Assembly (NCBI RefSeq): GCF_021731785.1 | Contig: NZ_JAKFWS010000024.1 | Location: 1 to 59,827 of the forward strand | Length of the DNA stretch: 59,827 nt | Reading direction: 5' to 3' | From: Methylocystis sp. | Lineage (GTDB): Bacteria; Pseudomonadota; Alphaproteobacteria; Rhizobiales; Beijerinckiaceae | Shown: piece by piece, positions 1-6,593 of the stretch | Layout: every line of letters begins with the position of its first letter | How positions within the stretch are numbered: the stretch's first letter is position 1 | The notes under the pieces: generated by a model | Seen by the model: only the letters and a program-made list of their open reading frames with translations | What the model was told of the DNA's origin: nothing | Database searches by the model: none | Position numbers and translations under genes: made by a program

Positions 1-127
1 AATCCTACGATGATATCGTCGATCACTGCTGTGATGCGTGGAACAGCCTCGTCGAACAACCCTGGCGCATAATGTCCATCGGGCTGCGCGAATGGGCCTA
101 TCGGTTCTAATCAACGCGGGTTGGTAT
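1..127 (+). mobile_element. 3' end of an IS630-family element (transposase C-terminus)
   Basis: An open frame starting at base 3 ends with TAA at 108-110. It encodes a typical IS630 transposase tail: SYDDIVDHCCDAWNSL, then IMSIGLREWAYRF. The sequence after the stop (tcaacgcgggttggta) is the terminal inverted repeat, and a TA at the junction fits the family's TA target. The same 127 bases recur in reverse complement at the other end of the window. Only about 35 residues of the transposase are present, so the element runs off the left edge. Confidence 0.85.
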
Positions 128-495
128 TAGACCCGAGAGTGACTATCTCCCGCCGCAAGCTGGAAAAGCGGCGCGAGCTTAATTTTTACTCCGATGAGGA
201 CTACGCGGCCGGCTTGGCCAAGCTCGAAGCCTCCCCGAGTGAAATTCAGAAAATCTTGATGCGCCTCAATGAGGCGGAAGACGCGGACACGGAAGCGAGA
301 AGCGACGCGCGCGACGCCGAGCGCGCATTGTGCGAGACGCCGCCGACGACGCGCGCGGGAGCCCTGCGGCTGCTCCGCCACCTCGCTGACTTCCTCGACG
401 AGGACGAAGTGGTCAATGACCTTTACGTCGGCGACGTCGTGGGCGACGCCATCCGCAACGTCGTCGCCTTGCTGGAGCGGGAGGCGCTGTCATGA
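121..495 (+). CDS. hypothetical protein, probably 5'-truncated by the IS insertion
   Basis: This is an acidic, charged protein of up to 124 residues with no known function. The middle (ETPPTTRAGALRLLRH, then ADFLDEDEVVNDL) resembles small hypothetical proteins common in alphaproteobacterial genomic islands, in which a Pro-Thr-Thr motif precedes a helical tail. The open frame begins with TTG inside the IS terminal repeat; GTG at 139 is the first start wholly outside the IS. The authentic 5' end was probably displaced by the insertion. Its stop overlaps the next ATG (ATGA), so translation is likely coupled to the three following small genes. Confidence 0.6.
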   Translation: MVLDPRVTISRRKLEKRRELNFYSDEDYAAGLAKLEASPSEIQKILMRLNEAEDADTEARSDARDAERALCETPPTTRAGALRLLRHLADFLDEDEVVNDLYVGDVVGDAIRNVVALLEREALS

Positions 496-857
496 GCAAC
501 ATTACCAAGCTTGCAGACGTGCGCGACCGTCGGCGCGGCAAAGTCCCGCATTATGTCGACGTGCTGTCCTTTATGAAGCGGCGGAAACCAAAGGGCACAG
601 GGATTGATTGTTGGGCCGTGAAGCCATCGGGAAGCTATTCCCGTGACTACGAAACCGGGCGCGCGCTTGGGCGCGAATATCTGGCGTTCATTGGACGATA
701 TCCCACGAACGGCAACGCCACTCTCCTAAATTGCATCGTGCGCGATATGGCGGAGCGTGGCCGAGTTGGCGGGTTAGAATTCGGTTTCCTCAACTGCGTT
801 AATGAATATGCCATGTTCGCCGCGTCGACTGTGGCCAGTGTGGAGGCGCGCCGATGA
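492..857 (+). CDS. hypothetical protein of a four-gene overlapping cassette
   Basis: This 121-residue protein has a basic N-terminus (VRDRRRGKVPHYVDVL) and a C-terminal half that looks helical. I recognise no domain and see no signal peptide or membrane segment, so it is probably cytoplasmic. It starts at the ATG overlapping the stop of the upstream gene and ends in another ATGA overlap with the downstream gene. This is tight coupling typical of phage or island operons. The function is unknown. Confidence 0.65.
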   Translation: MSNITKLADVRDRRRGKVPHYVDVLSFMKRRKPKGTGIDCWAVKPSGSYSRDYETGRALGREYLAFIGRYPTNGNATLLNCIVRDMAERGRVGGLEFGFLNCVNEYAMFAASTVASVEARR

Positions 858-1075
858 CTGACCTGAGCAACGACAAGTCGCGGCTCCACCGCCTGCCGCT
901 TTCCACCATCATTGCGATGACATGGCGGCTCAAGCTCGCGCGGTTCTTCTTTTGGCTCGCGCGCGTGACCGACACATACGACGGCGCGGCCACGCGAATG
1001 TCCCGGCGCATCGTTGAGAGCGTCGCGCGCGGCGCCGTCAAGTCGGACGATTTGCGGAGAAGGTTGAGGCCGTGA
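854..1075 (+). CDS. small hypothetical protein, cassette gene 3
   Basis: A 73-residue basic protein. A hydrophobic and aromatic stretch around residues 22-40 (MTWRLKLARFFFWLARV) could be a membrane-associated amphipathic helix. The rest is Arg-rich, ending RRRLRP. Its ATG overlaps the previous stop and its TGA overlaps the GTG of the next gene. No family is recognised. Placement in an unbroken overlap chain is the main support that it is real. Confidence 0.6.
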   Translation: MTDLSNDKSRLHRLPLSTIIAMTWRLKLARFFFWLARVTDTYDGAATRMSRRIVESVARGAVKSDDLRRRLRP

Positions 1076-1221
1076 CTTACGACCGCGCCGCGATCATGCG
1101 GGACACCCACAAACGATTCCGAGACGGCAAGCGCCTCGGGGTCGGCTGGACGTTCGGGCAATGCCTGCGGCGAAAGATCGGCGCAACGCTCATGCCCGAC
1201 GATTCGCGGCGTAAGGTGTGA
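1072..1221 (+). CDS. small hypothetical protein, cassette gene 4
   Basis: A 49-residue ORF starting with GTG that overlaps the preceding TGA (GTGA). The sequence RAAIMRDTHKRFRDGKRLG followed by VGWTFGQCLRRK matches a recurring type of very small protein in Alphaproteobacteria: a short basic helix, then a Gly-Trp-rich turn, Phe and a Leu-rich end. The role is unknown; phage or island accessory function is likely from context. A hairpin about 50 bases downstream may end this four-gene transcript. Confidence 0.6.
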   Translation: MTYDRAAIMRDTHKRFRDGKRLGVGWTFGQCLRRKIGATLMPDDSRRKV

Positions 1222-1273
1222 CGGACTAGGCTTTCTACACGTCGCCGGTTTTGATCTCCTCTTTGCCGGCGCA

Positions 1274-1309
1274 GAACGCCCCGACCGTGGATGTAACGGC
1301 GGGGCGTTC
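1274..1309 (+). terminator. possible terminator after the small-gene cassette
   Basis: A perfect 10-bp inverted repeat (GAACGCCCCG / CGGGGCGTTC) with a 16-base loop is followed by AACTATTTTG. The stem is strong but the T tract is poor, so it may be weak or only a 3' stabilising hairpin. Confidence 0.45.
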
Positions 1310-1383
1310 AACTATTTTGAGTAGTGGATTGTGGCGCGCATGAGCGCTCTGGCGTTCTTGTTCCGGCCCGTGCATATTGAGGC

Positions 1384-1623
1384 ATGGCACATCGCGAACG
1401 ATGGACATCCGGTATTCAATGCCTTGGATGTGGGGCCACAGGAACGGCTGCGTTTTCAGAGGAAGACCATCCCTATGAGACAGGCGATACGGGGCGAATA
1501 GTATTTTTTTGCACCCCTGGATTTGAGGTGGTTCCTGGCGAACGGCATTCCGAAAAAACGCGCATCATCTGTTCAAAATGCAAAACGGTGGTCCACAGCC
1601 CAGATCAGCGAAGACCCTCCTAA
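1384..1623 (+). CDS. small zinc-ribbon-like protein
   Basis: A 79-residue protein with two CxxC knuckles, QCLGCG near residue 13 and ICSKCK near residue 62, separated by about 45 residues. This is the layout of a small zinc ribbon. There is no signal peptide. A GAGG sits 4 bases before the ATG. Function is unknown; small zinc ribbons in islands often bind nucleic acid or regulators. It is convergent with the downstream minus-strand gene. Confidence 0.6.
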   Translation: MAHRERWTSGIQCLGCGATGTAAFSEEDHPYETGDTGRIVFFCTPGFEVVPGERHSEKTRIICSKCKTVVHSPDQRRPS

Positions 1624-1726
1624 ACGCCCACGACCTCGGCACCCCCGCGCGATTGTCTGCGCGACCGCCTTGGCGTCGGCACCTGAGAGCGGGTTCTTGG
1701 GCTAAACGGCGCGGCAAAAAAGCGTG

Positions 1727-2506
1727 TTACGTCAGATCGCGGATAACATGATCGAGTGCGCCGAGGGCTGTATGAGCGGTTGCGCGGTCGCATGTTTGTT
1801 GCCGGCGAATAGCACGCCCTGGGTGAATAAGGTTTCGGAAATTTTGAGCAAGGCGCGCAGCCGTTGGCGTGTCGCCTTTGATAATGCCGAGTCGTTCGGC
1901 TACTAAGATATACTTTTCCAGTCCCCACTTATTTATGTCGTTGTCCAGCTCATTTCGCTCGGATCCGGCCTTCGCTGCATCGAGAACCTCCTCCTTTGTG
2001 CGAGGTGGCTCCCGAAGCTTCCATAGCAATAACGCTTCGATGGCGGCACCCGCGAGGACGATCGACGCCTTCCACTCGGAATTAGCAAAAGCCCGGTGCG
2101 CCGCGCCGAGGTCACGGCGAATGCTGTCGCGAAGATCAGTGTCACTAATGAAGGAAAGTTCGCTCGTGGTCGGTGGGGGGTATTCGTCGGGGCAAGTTAC
2201 TAAGACGCGCCGCAAAACAGACACGACATCAGTCCCGTCGACAAGTTCCATATTGCCGATGGGACCTCTCGCGGTCCAAACGGCGAGGTGAAATTCTATT
2301 GTGCTGATCGCAAGAACGAAGCGCGCGTAGTCGCTGGCGGAAACGCCAAGTAATTCCTGGGGAATGGCCTTTGCTAAAGCAACGATCCCTGTCAATTTCG
2401 AGCCGTGCTGGGCCTGTAGCCAGCCGTCTCCGCCATGACCACGCGCAACGTGAGGAAACAATGCGTCAATGGTCTGAACAACCTGACTGGGCATTACTGC
2501 GGGCAT
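1727..2506 (-). CDS. island-associated hypothetical protein with HEPN-like C-terminus
   Basis: A 259-residue cytoplasmic protein of a widespread, uncharacterised family. Recognisable blocks are LVTCPDEYPPPTTSELSF, LRDSIRRDLGAAHRAF, VLAGAAIEALLLWKL and NFRNLIHPGRAIR. The paired helical region ending in RNLIH resembles HEPN-type folds, which include many toxin and defence RNases, but the spacing (R-x3-H) is shorter than the canonical R-x4-6-H, so nuclease activity is not assured. The fifth codon (ATG at 2494, PSQVVQ) is an alternative start closer to the family N-terminus as I remember it. It stands alone on its strand. Confidence 0.7.
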   Translation of the reverse strand: MPAVMPSQVVQTIDALFPHVARGHGGDGWLQAQHGSKLTGIVALAKAIPQELLGVSASDYARFVLAISTIEFHLAVWTARGPIGNMELVDGTDVVSVLRRVLVTCPDEYPPPTTSELSFISDTDLRDSIRRDLGAAHRAFANSEWKASIVLAGAAIEALLLWKLREPPRTKEEVLDAAKAGSERNELDNDINKWGLEKYILVAERLGIIKGDTPTAARLAQNFRNLIHPGRAIRRQQTCDRATAHTALGALDHVIRDLT

Positions 2507-2633
2507 GCGCGATCCACGATGTTAGTCTGTTCTGGTCGCTCATACTCGCCAACCGACTGCGGCTACTGATGACGACCGCACATGCCGTTAGCATAGCATT
2601 AACTCTCGCGGCCGGCTGCGGTTGCCCGCATCG

Positions 2634-2659
2634 CCCGGCCGGCGACGACCGGGTTTTTT
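2634..2659 (+). terminator. rho-independent terminator-like hairpin 1
   Basis: CCCGG (2634-2638) pairs with CCGGG (2649-2653) over a 10-base loop and is followed directly by TTTTTTC. It points along the plus strand although no convincing plus-strand gene lies just upstream; the neighbouring minus gene starts at 2506. It is nearly a twin of the hairpin at 2750. Confidence 0.6.
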
Positions 2660-2749
2660 CAGGAGCGATCGGCTTGCATTCGGGGCATGGACGCCTAATT
2701 GAGCCGCAGGCCATCGGCCCTATGGGTTGACGCCGCCCTCACTTAGCAG

Positions 2750-2775
2750 CCCGGTCAGCAATGGCCGGGTTTTTT
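2750..2775 (+). terminator. rho-independent terminator-like hairpin 2
   Basis: CCCGG (2750-2754) and CCGGG (2765-2769) flank a 10-base loop and are followed by TTTTTTC. Stem, loop length and T tract match the hairpin 116 bases upstream, suggesting duplication of a terminator or of the gene unit it served. Confidence 0.6.
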
Positions 2776-2850
2776 CGTGCGTGAGCGGTTCACGAGAACG
2801 CACGACATTGATGAACTGGCGGGCGTTTCCTGTTCCTCAAAGGGCAACGC

Positions 2851-2997
2851 CTAATGCTTCGCAAGGCGCTCTATCGCGTCGACAAATGCCTCAGGCGCAG
2901 TCCTTACGCGCCGCAAAACACGCGCCGGCAATTTTCCCAGGACCCGAACCGCAGACGAAGCAGCGAAGACTCTAAAACTGGACACAATGCGTTGCAT
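2851..2997 (-). CDS. 48-residue basic small protein
   Basis: A short ORF encoding a basic helical peptide: MQRIVSSFRVFAASSAVRV, then LGKLPARVLRRVRTAPEAF and VDAIERLAKH. A good ribosome site (GGAG, 7 bases before the ATG) precedes it. Length, Arg/Lys content and the amphipathic pattern suggest a nucleic-acid-binding or membrane-active peptide, but no family is recognised. It lies alone between the two terminator-like hairpins and the conserved small gene at 3055. It could be a chance ORF; the ribosome site and smooth codon use argue for a gene. Confidence 0.45.
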   Translation of the reverse strand: MQRIVSSFRVFAASSAVRVLGKLPARVLRRVRTAPEAFVDAIERLAKH

Positions 2998-3054
2998 GGG
3001 CGACTCCAATTGAGCTGCGCCCAATTCGGGCGCTCGCCTAGCCCCGAATGATCG

Positions 3055-3270
3055 TCATGCAACTTCCTTAAAATTTTCGTTGCTCGACTTTGCGGCTTCC
3101 GTCAGCGCCCGCGCGATCGTCTGTGCGACGTGCTTCGCGTCCCTGGCCGGTAGCCGCTTGACTAGCCCTCGCCGGGTCGGCTCGCCTTCGAAATAGACGT
3201 AGGCGAGCGCGACGCCGTTCGCGTCTTCGATGGCGAAGGACTCGGGCGTCGGGGCCGGACAGGCGCTCAT
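3055..3270 (-). CDS. conserved small hypothetical protein (71 aa)
   Basis: The 71-residue product has the recognisable pattern of a very common Hyphomicrobiales small protein: ESFAIEDANGVALAYVYFE, then a basic KRLPARDAKHVAQTIARAL helix. The N-terminal half is probably a beta meander and the C-terminal half a helix. It has no known function, often occurs as a stand-alone gene in many copies, and lacks a signal peptide. Here it lies just behind the truncated FecR-type gene, whose stop is 15 bases upstream of this start, so this gene may mark the recombination edge. Confidence 0.7.
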   Translation of the reverse strand: MSACPAPTPESFAIEDANGVALAYVYFEGEPTRRGLVKRLPARDAKHVAQTIARALTEAAKSSNENFKEVA

Positions 3271-3284
3271 TTGGCTCTGGAGAA

Positions 3285-3740
3285 CTACCCTCGAACTCCG
3301 ATCGTCGCAGTCGGCGTGCGCATTTGATAAGACCGCCGGTCTGAGCCACCGCTTGTAAAGCGCAATGCTCCCTTGGCGACGCCGAAACTCGCTTTCCTGA
3401 AATCCGACGGCCCCGAATAGACGAAATTATCGAGGGCCACGCTCGAGTTTGGACCGACGCTCAAATTGGTGTCGTCCTTCAGCACGATCTTCGCCAGAGA
3501 ATCTGCAACAGTCGTCACGATTTCCCTGCCGAAAACGTCCTCTCCCTGGTTAATGTCCACGACTTGCATCTGGATTTTGCCAGTTACCCTATTGCGAACA
3601 TGGCGGGCGACTCCGATCTGTTCCCCCGCGTCAGCTGACGTCGCCATAAGCAGAGACGCGAACGCGGCAATGAAGGCTGCATGCGCAAAGTTCTTCAAAG
3701 GTCTGGCGCAAGATTGACTGGCGCATGAATGAGTCATCAT
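3285..3740 (-). pseudogene. FecR-domain secreted protein, C-terminally truncated
   Basis: The 151-residue reading has a signal peptide (hydrophobic 20-37, cleavage near SADA-GEQIG). A FecR beta-domain follows: LKDDTNLSVGPNSSVALDNFVY, in parts NLSVGPNSSVALDNF, then KGALRFTSG and MRTPTATIGVRG. In this family the TATIGVRG motif continues into a further beta strand (typically a Thr and more than 30 residues). Here a stop follows immediately, so the protein ends inside its conserved core. I infer a truncation by recombination, although a functional short form is possible. Its normal role would be periplasmic sensing or scaffold functions. Confidence 0.65.
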
Positions 3741-3880
3741 TTCTTTATCCTCCGGCTCTTGGCTATTTTTTATAGCATGAACCGTCTTGAGGATGTGCGC
3801 GAGAGTAACCCGCTAACTGTCTGACGAGGCGAAGGACGCGGCATGCGCAAGCCGGTCTGGATGACAACAGAAATGTCTCC

Positions 3881-4330
3881 CTAATTCTCCCCCGTAGCTC
3901 GGCGAACGTACGCCTGCTGCGAATAAAACTGATTTACGAAGCGCAGGAAGCGCCGCCTTTTCTCGTTGTCAGCAAAAACGAAGTCGACACGTTCGGTCGA
4001 GGTCAAATAAAGCCGAACCATGCGACTATCTATTGCGTCGATCCGAGAGAGGCTCCTTCCCGGGATTTTTCTGCGCCACAGAACAGGAAAACCGAGATGC
4101 GGAAAGATCCGACGTGGGATGGAAAAACCATTTTCGTCGGCCCACAGCCCCAGCGCTTCCGCCAGAAAGCCTTGCAGTCCCAAAAGAGCCATGAGCCCGA
4201 GCGTCAGGCGCATTTCCGGCGCCAGATTGAATTCTTCACAATTCGTTTTGTCGCAATAAATTAAGCCCAGAACAAAGGCTGCGCCGAATACGAACCACGA
4301 GACGCAGCTTCTCCAAGACCGAATGACCAT
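3881..4330 (-). CDS. hypothetical membrane protein with two N-terminal helices
   Basis: The 149-residue protein has two hydrophobic segments, about residues 10-26 (SWFVFGAAFVLGLIY) and 43-63 (LTLGLMALLGLQGFLAEAL). A cytoplasmic soluble tail of about 85 residues has short beta-like strands (RRKIPGRSLSRIDAID, MVRLYLTST). The architecture resembles small PH-like membrane-anchored proteins, but I cannot assign a family. It stands alone between the FecR remnant and the next plus-strand ORF. Confidence 0.55.
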   Translation of the reverse strand: MVIRSWRSCVSWFVFGAAFVLGLIYCDKTNCEEFNLAPEMRLTLGLMALLGLQGFLAEALGLWADENGFSIPRRIFPHLGFPVLWRRKIPGRSLSRIDAIDSRMVRLYLTSTERVDFVFADNEKRRRFLRFVNQFYSQQAYVRRATGEN

Positions 4331-4483
4331 CGCAGCTCCCCCAAGCTGTAACTTGACTTACTCCAATGGAGTTAAAATTGCCTAAGAATTAGCCGCTGGC
4401 AATCAGGCTGTAGCGGTAACCATGTATGATTAAGTGATTTTTTGCTGACCTCCCACGTGTCATGGAGGCTGACGGGAGTGTCG

Positions 4484-4660
4484 ATGAAACGAGATATGCG
4501 CCGTTCCGCGCGTCCGACCAGCGAAGAGGTCATTGCGGAGTATTCGACGGCGACCGCCAAGGATGAAAACCCGGATGTGCCGCTTTCCGCACTCGCCGAG
4601 GTCGCGAAGGCGCGCGGCCTTCATGGGCATGTTCTTTGCGTCTGCCCAAGCCGAAATTGA
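4484..4660 (+). CDS. possible small hypothetical protein (58 aa)
   Basis: The ATG is preceded by GGGAG about 6 bases upstream (gacgggagtgtcg), a usable ribosome site. The peptide MKRDMRRSARPTSEEVIAEY is acidic and helical after a basic start, and ends CVCPSRN. No family is recognised. Overlapping frames on both strands are also open here, including one on the minus strand with a signal-peptide-like stretch, so the coding choice is uncertain. Confidence 0.3.
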   Translation: MKRDMRRSARPTSEEVIAEYSTATAKDENPDVPLSALAEVAKARGLHGHVLCVCPSRN

Positions 4661-4906
4661 TAATATGGTAGCGGCGAAGACGGAGCCGATGCGCCGGCAT
4701 GACGCAGTCCTCGTGCACAATCTCCGGTCGCCTGGCCTCGACGCCGAAGTTTGGGTTTACGGCTGGAGGGAGGTCGCGCGTTGTCGCCACCATGATCGCA
4801 GACGGGGGCAAAATACTCGTTAGCGCTGGATCACCGCCGACCATCCATGCCCTTCAATTCGACCCCAAGCGCCATAGTTCTCCATTAGAAGAATAGGGAG
4901 GACCCT
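4661..4906. other. 246-base stretch with no assignable gene
   Basis: Several short frames stay open on both strands. The plus-strand frame ending at 4896 contains FTAGGRSRVVATMIADGGKI, which reads like decayed coding sequence. None has a convincing start or family. The last 15 bases hold the ribosome site of the next gene (gggagg). Confidence 0.4.
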
Positions 4907-5140
4907 ATGCGCAAAATTCTAACTTCTGGCGCAGTTCTAGCAGCAGCGATGTTGTGGGCGTCAATGGCGCAAGCAGGAACATGGCACCACGGCCGGTATG
5001 TGCCGGATTATGGAGGGCACTTCCGCTATCAGCACAGGGATTGGAGCGGTCACCACTACTATGGCTACGGTGGAGGCAGGCACTTTGGCGGTCCCTGCTG
5101 GGTATGGGATCAAGGCCATTGGGTTTGGGTTTGCCGGTGA
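4907..5140 (+). CDS. small secreted His/Gly/Tyr/Trp-rich protein
   Basis: This 77-residue protein starts with a clear Sec signal peptide (MRKILTSGAVLAAAMLWASM, cleavage after AQA). The mature part is rich in His, Gly, Tyr and Trp (HHGRYVPDYGGHFRYQH, HHYYGYGGGRHFGG) and ends CWVWDQGHWVWVC, with two Cys that could form a disulfide. It is an export-type small periplasmic protein; similar His-rich proteins occur in methylotrophs and may bind metals, which is inference. The strong ribosome site (GGGAGG) and a good terminator just downstream mark an independent transcription unit. Confidence 0.75.
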   Translation: MRKILTSGAVLAAAMLWASMAQAGTWHHGRYVPDYGGHFRYQHRDWSGHHYYGYGGGRHFGGPCWVWDQGHWVWVCR

Positions 5141-5162
5141 CGCCCAACCGTTCGCATAAAAG

Positions 5163-5190
5163 ACGCCCGCCATGTTTGGCGGGCGTTCTC
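5163..5190 (+). terminator. rho-independent terminator
   Basis: ACGCCCGCC (5163-5171) pairs perfectly with GGCGGGCGT (5178-5186) over a 6-base loop, followed by TCTCTTT. It ends the transcript of the small secreted protein 23 bases upstream. Confidence 0.8.
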
Positions 5191-5193
5191 TTT

Positions 5194-5274
5194 GCAATTA
5201 AAGCTTCGCGCCGCAAGGACGCCTATGAGGCGCTGCACCCGGAGACAAAACACGGTGCAATAGGTGGCGGCCAC
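5194..5274 (+). pseudogene. ParB-like / phage replication-type gene scrap
   Basis: One frame reads AIKASRRKDAYEALHPETKH followed by GAIGGGH. The block RRK-x-x-YEALHPET-x-HG is a motif I associate with ParB-domain proteins of phages and islands, in which it follows the ParB domain. There is no start codon and the match fades after the Gly run, so this is a fragment about 27 codons long stranded behind a terminator. Confidence 0.4.
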
Positions 5275-5329
5275 TGTTCCCGAGAGAGCCCCATTGCTTC
5301 GCGGCTCTTGGCTTGTTCCGTCCGCCCCC

Positions 5330-5458
5330 TTAGGACGGGGCTCGACGCGCTCTTTCCAGGCTCCACACGAGCAGGCTTGCGCCAAGAATCATAAATAACC
5401 GACTCTCGATTTCGTAGCCGTGCAGTAAGGCAACCGCACCCGCCAAGCCTAAAATCAT
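5330..5458 (-). CDS. possible 42-residue membrane protein
   Basis: From the ATG at 5458 the peptide is MILGLAGAVALLHGYEIES, then RLFMILGASLLVWSLERAR. These are two hydrophobic helices with a short polar turn, a holin-like or small-membrane-protein layout. A GGAG lies about 11 bases upstream. The same frame stays open back to 5668, adding a His- and Arg-rich N-terminal part (REAHRHWHYAHAEAAR), so a longer 112-residue product is possible. It is downstream of the minus-strand phage genes. No family is recognised. Confidence 0.4.
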   Translation of the reverse strand: MILGLAGAVALLHGYEIESRLFMILGASLLVWSLERARRAPS

Positions 5459-5685
5459 CGTCGCCGCTCCGCTCTCCGCCCCCTGTGGTTTTCCCACGCG
5501 CGGCGGATTTACTCTTGGAAAATGGCCTTGTTGGGGCTCGCAGCGCGCTGGCCGTGGGCGCATTTTCGCCCTTGCCCGCCGTTCGATAGCCGGAAGCGCC
5601 AAAAACTCGCCAGCGGCCCGCGCTGCCTCGGCGTGAGCATAGTGCCAGTGCCTATGCGCCTCGCGCATGATCGCCGCGCGGTTGA

Positions 5686-6195
5686 TCTACCTGCCTTTCG
5701 CTCCGCGAGGAACCGCTCGACCGCCTCCGCGAAGTCCGGCGCAAGCCTTTTCGAGCCCGGCTGAAAAATCGGATCGGCGTCGCCGCCGCAAAAGCGCGCT
5801 ATCCGCGCACGAAAGACTTCGGCGCATGGTGGGACGCGCAAGGGTTCGAGATGAACGCGCATGACCGTCGAGCTCTTGTTGCGATGGGGCAGGACATGGC
5901 ACGCGCGCGCGAAGTGCTGACTGCAACAGAGCGTCGGTCGATCGAAACGCTTTACACTCTCGAATTTAAGCAACTTACGAATGTTCGTAAGTCACCCAAA
6001 GAGCCTCACGAGCCGAAGCCGCGCCTCGGGACGCGCAACGCGGGGCGTAGAGATTCCGAAATCGCCGCTGACCTTTTGACGCGCCGGCGCGAAGGCGATT
6101 ATGCACCATTGAATGCGTGCGGCGCTCGTCGCTATGGGGCAGGACATGGCTCGCGCTCGCGAAGTGCTAATGACGACAGAGCGGTGGTCTATTGA
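5686..6195 (+). pseudogene. duplicated island gene, copy 1 (5' frameshift, 3' fused into copy 2)
   Basis: The frame encodes PLDRLREVRRKPFRARL, then AAAKARYPRTKDFGAWWDAQ, then RALVAMGQDMARAREVL and ATERRSIETLYTLEFKQL. This type of helical Arg-rich protein occurs in alphaproteobacterial islands. A stop at 5683 blocks extension upstream, but the neighbouring frame just before it reads LIYLPF, which looks like the lost N-terminal continuation, implying a frameshift near 5695-5710. The 3' end (DYAPLN) runs out of frame into copy 2. The function is unknown. A 20-bp palindrome is embedded in the coding frame at 5973. Confidence 0.5.
5973..5992. repeat. 20-bp palindrome in copy 1
   Basis: ACTTACGAATGTTCGTAAGT has 9-bp arms around TG. 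It lies in frame in the duplicated gene (QLTNVRKSP). It corresponds exactly in position to the palindrome in copy 2, with different arm sequences but the same ACTT...AAGT ends. Confidence 0.85.
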
Positions 6196-6565
6196 GCTGG
6201 TCTATCGGAAAGAATTTCAACTTCGGAGCGCTCCGAAGTCACCTTCCCCCAAGTCAGCGACGCCGAAGAAGCCCGAAGACGCAATCGCGCAGAGCAATCG
6301 TGTCGCCGCGAAGTTGCTAAGCCCTGCCCGCCGCACTCGCCTCGATTTCGGCGATACGCTTCACAAGCCGCTGCTCGAGCGCGTCGGCGAGCGCGCTAAA
6401 ATCTTTGCCGCGAAATTCCGGCTTGTCAGAAAGTCCGTCGATCAGCTCTTGCCGAAACCACGCAATGGCCGCAGCGCGCACGCCTTCAGGCTGCTTCGCG
6501 GCGAGCAACGCCGTTGTATCGATCGTGCGCTTGATCGATGCTTTGACACCATCGAGGCCGAGTAA
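6113..6565 (+). CDS. duplicated island gene, copy 2 (N-terminally shortened)
   Basis: The start MRAALVAMGQDMARAREVLM, then TTERWSIELVYRKEFQLRS, is homologous to copy 1 located 250 bases upstream, followed by a Ser/Pro/Lys-rich linker and AIAQSNRVAAKLLSPARR. The upstream half of the gene (the ARYPRTKDFGAWW part of copy 1) is missing. Beyond about 6316 the frame runs antisense into the minus-strand gene behind the tape measure, and that part is probably not native. It may therefore be a remnant too. Confidence 0.4.
   Translation: MRAALVAMGQDMARAREVLMTTERWSIELVYRKEFQLRSAPKSPSPKSATPKKPEDAIAQSNRVAAKLLSPARRTRLDFGDTLHKPLLERVGERAKIFAAKFRLVRKSVDQLLPKPRNGRSAHAFRLLRGEQRRCIDRALDRCFDTIEAE
6220..6239. repeat. 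20-bp perfect palindrome in copy 2
   Basis: ACTTCGGAGCGCTCCGAAGT is a perfect 20-base palindrome, in frame (QLRSAPKSP), at the position matching the palindrome at 5973 in copy 1. Seven bases differ between the two, and symmetry is preserved in both apart from the central T-G in copy 1. Confidence 0.9.
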
Positions 6566-6592
6566 ATCAGCGACCGGATCGTGCGCCGCCAT
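6317..6592 (-). CDS. hypothetical phage protein downstream of the tape measure
   Basis: A 91-residue, mostly helical protein: MAAHDPVADLLGLDGVKA, then a helix with AIAWFRQELIDGL and a C-terminal LEQRLVKRIAEIEASA. The ATG (6590-6592) follows the tape-measure stop with a 1-base gap, so it is translated as part of the same unit. Position after the tape measure suggests a tail-related or lysis-related role, but no motif is recognised. Confidence 0.6.
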   Translation of the reverse strand: MAAHDPVADLLGLDGVKASIKRTIDTTALLAAKQPEGVRAAAIAWFRQELIDGLSDKPEFRGKDFSALADALEQRLVKRIAEIEASAAGRA

Positions 6593-6593
6593 G

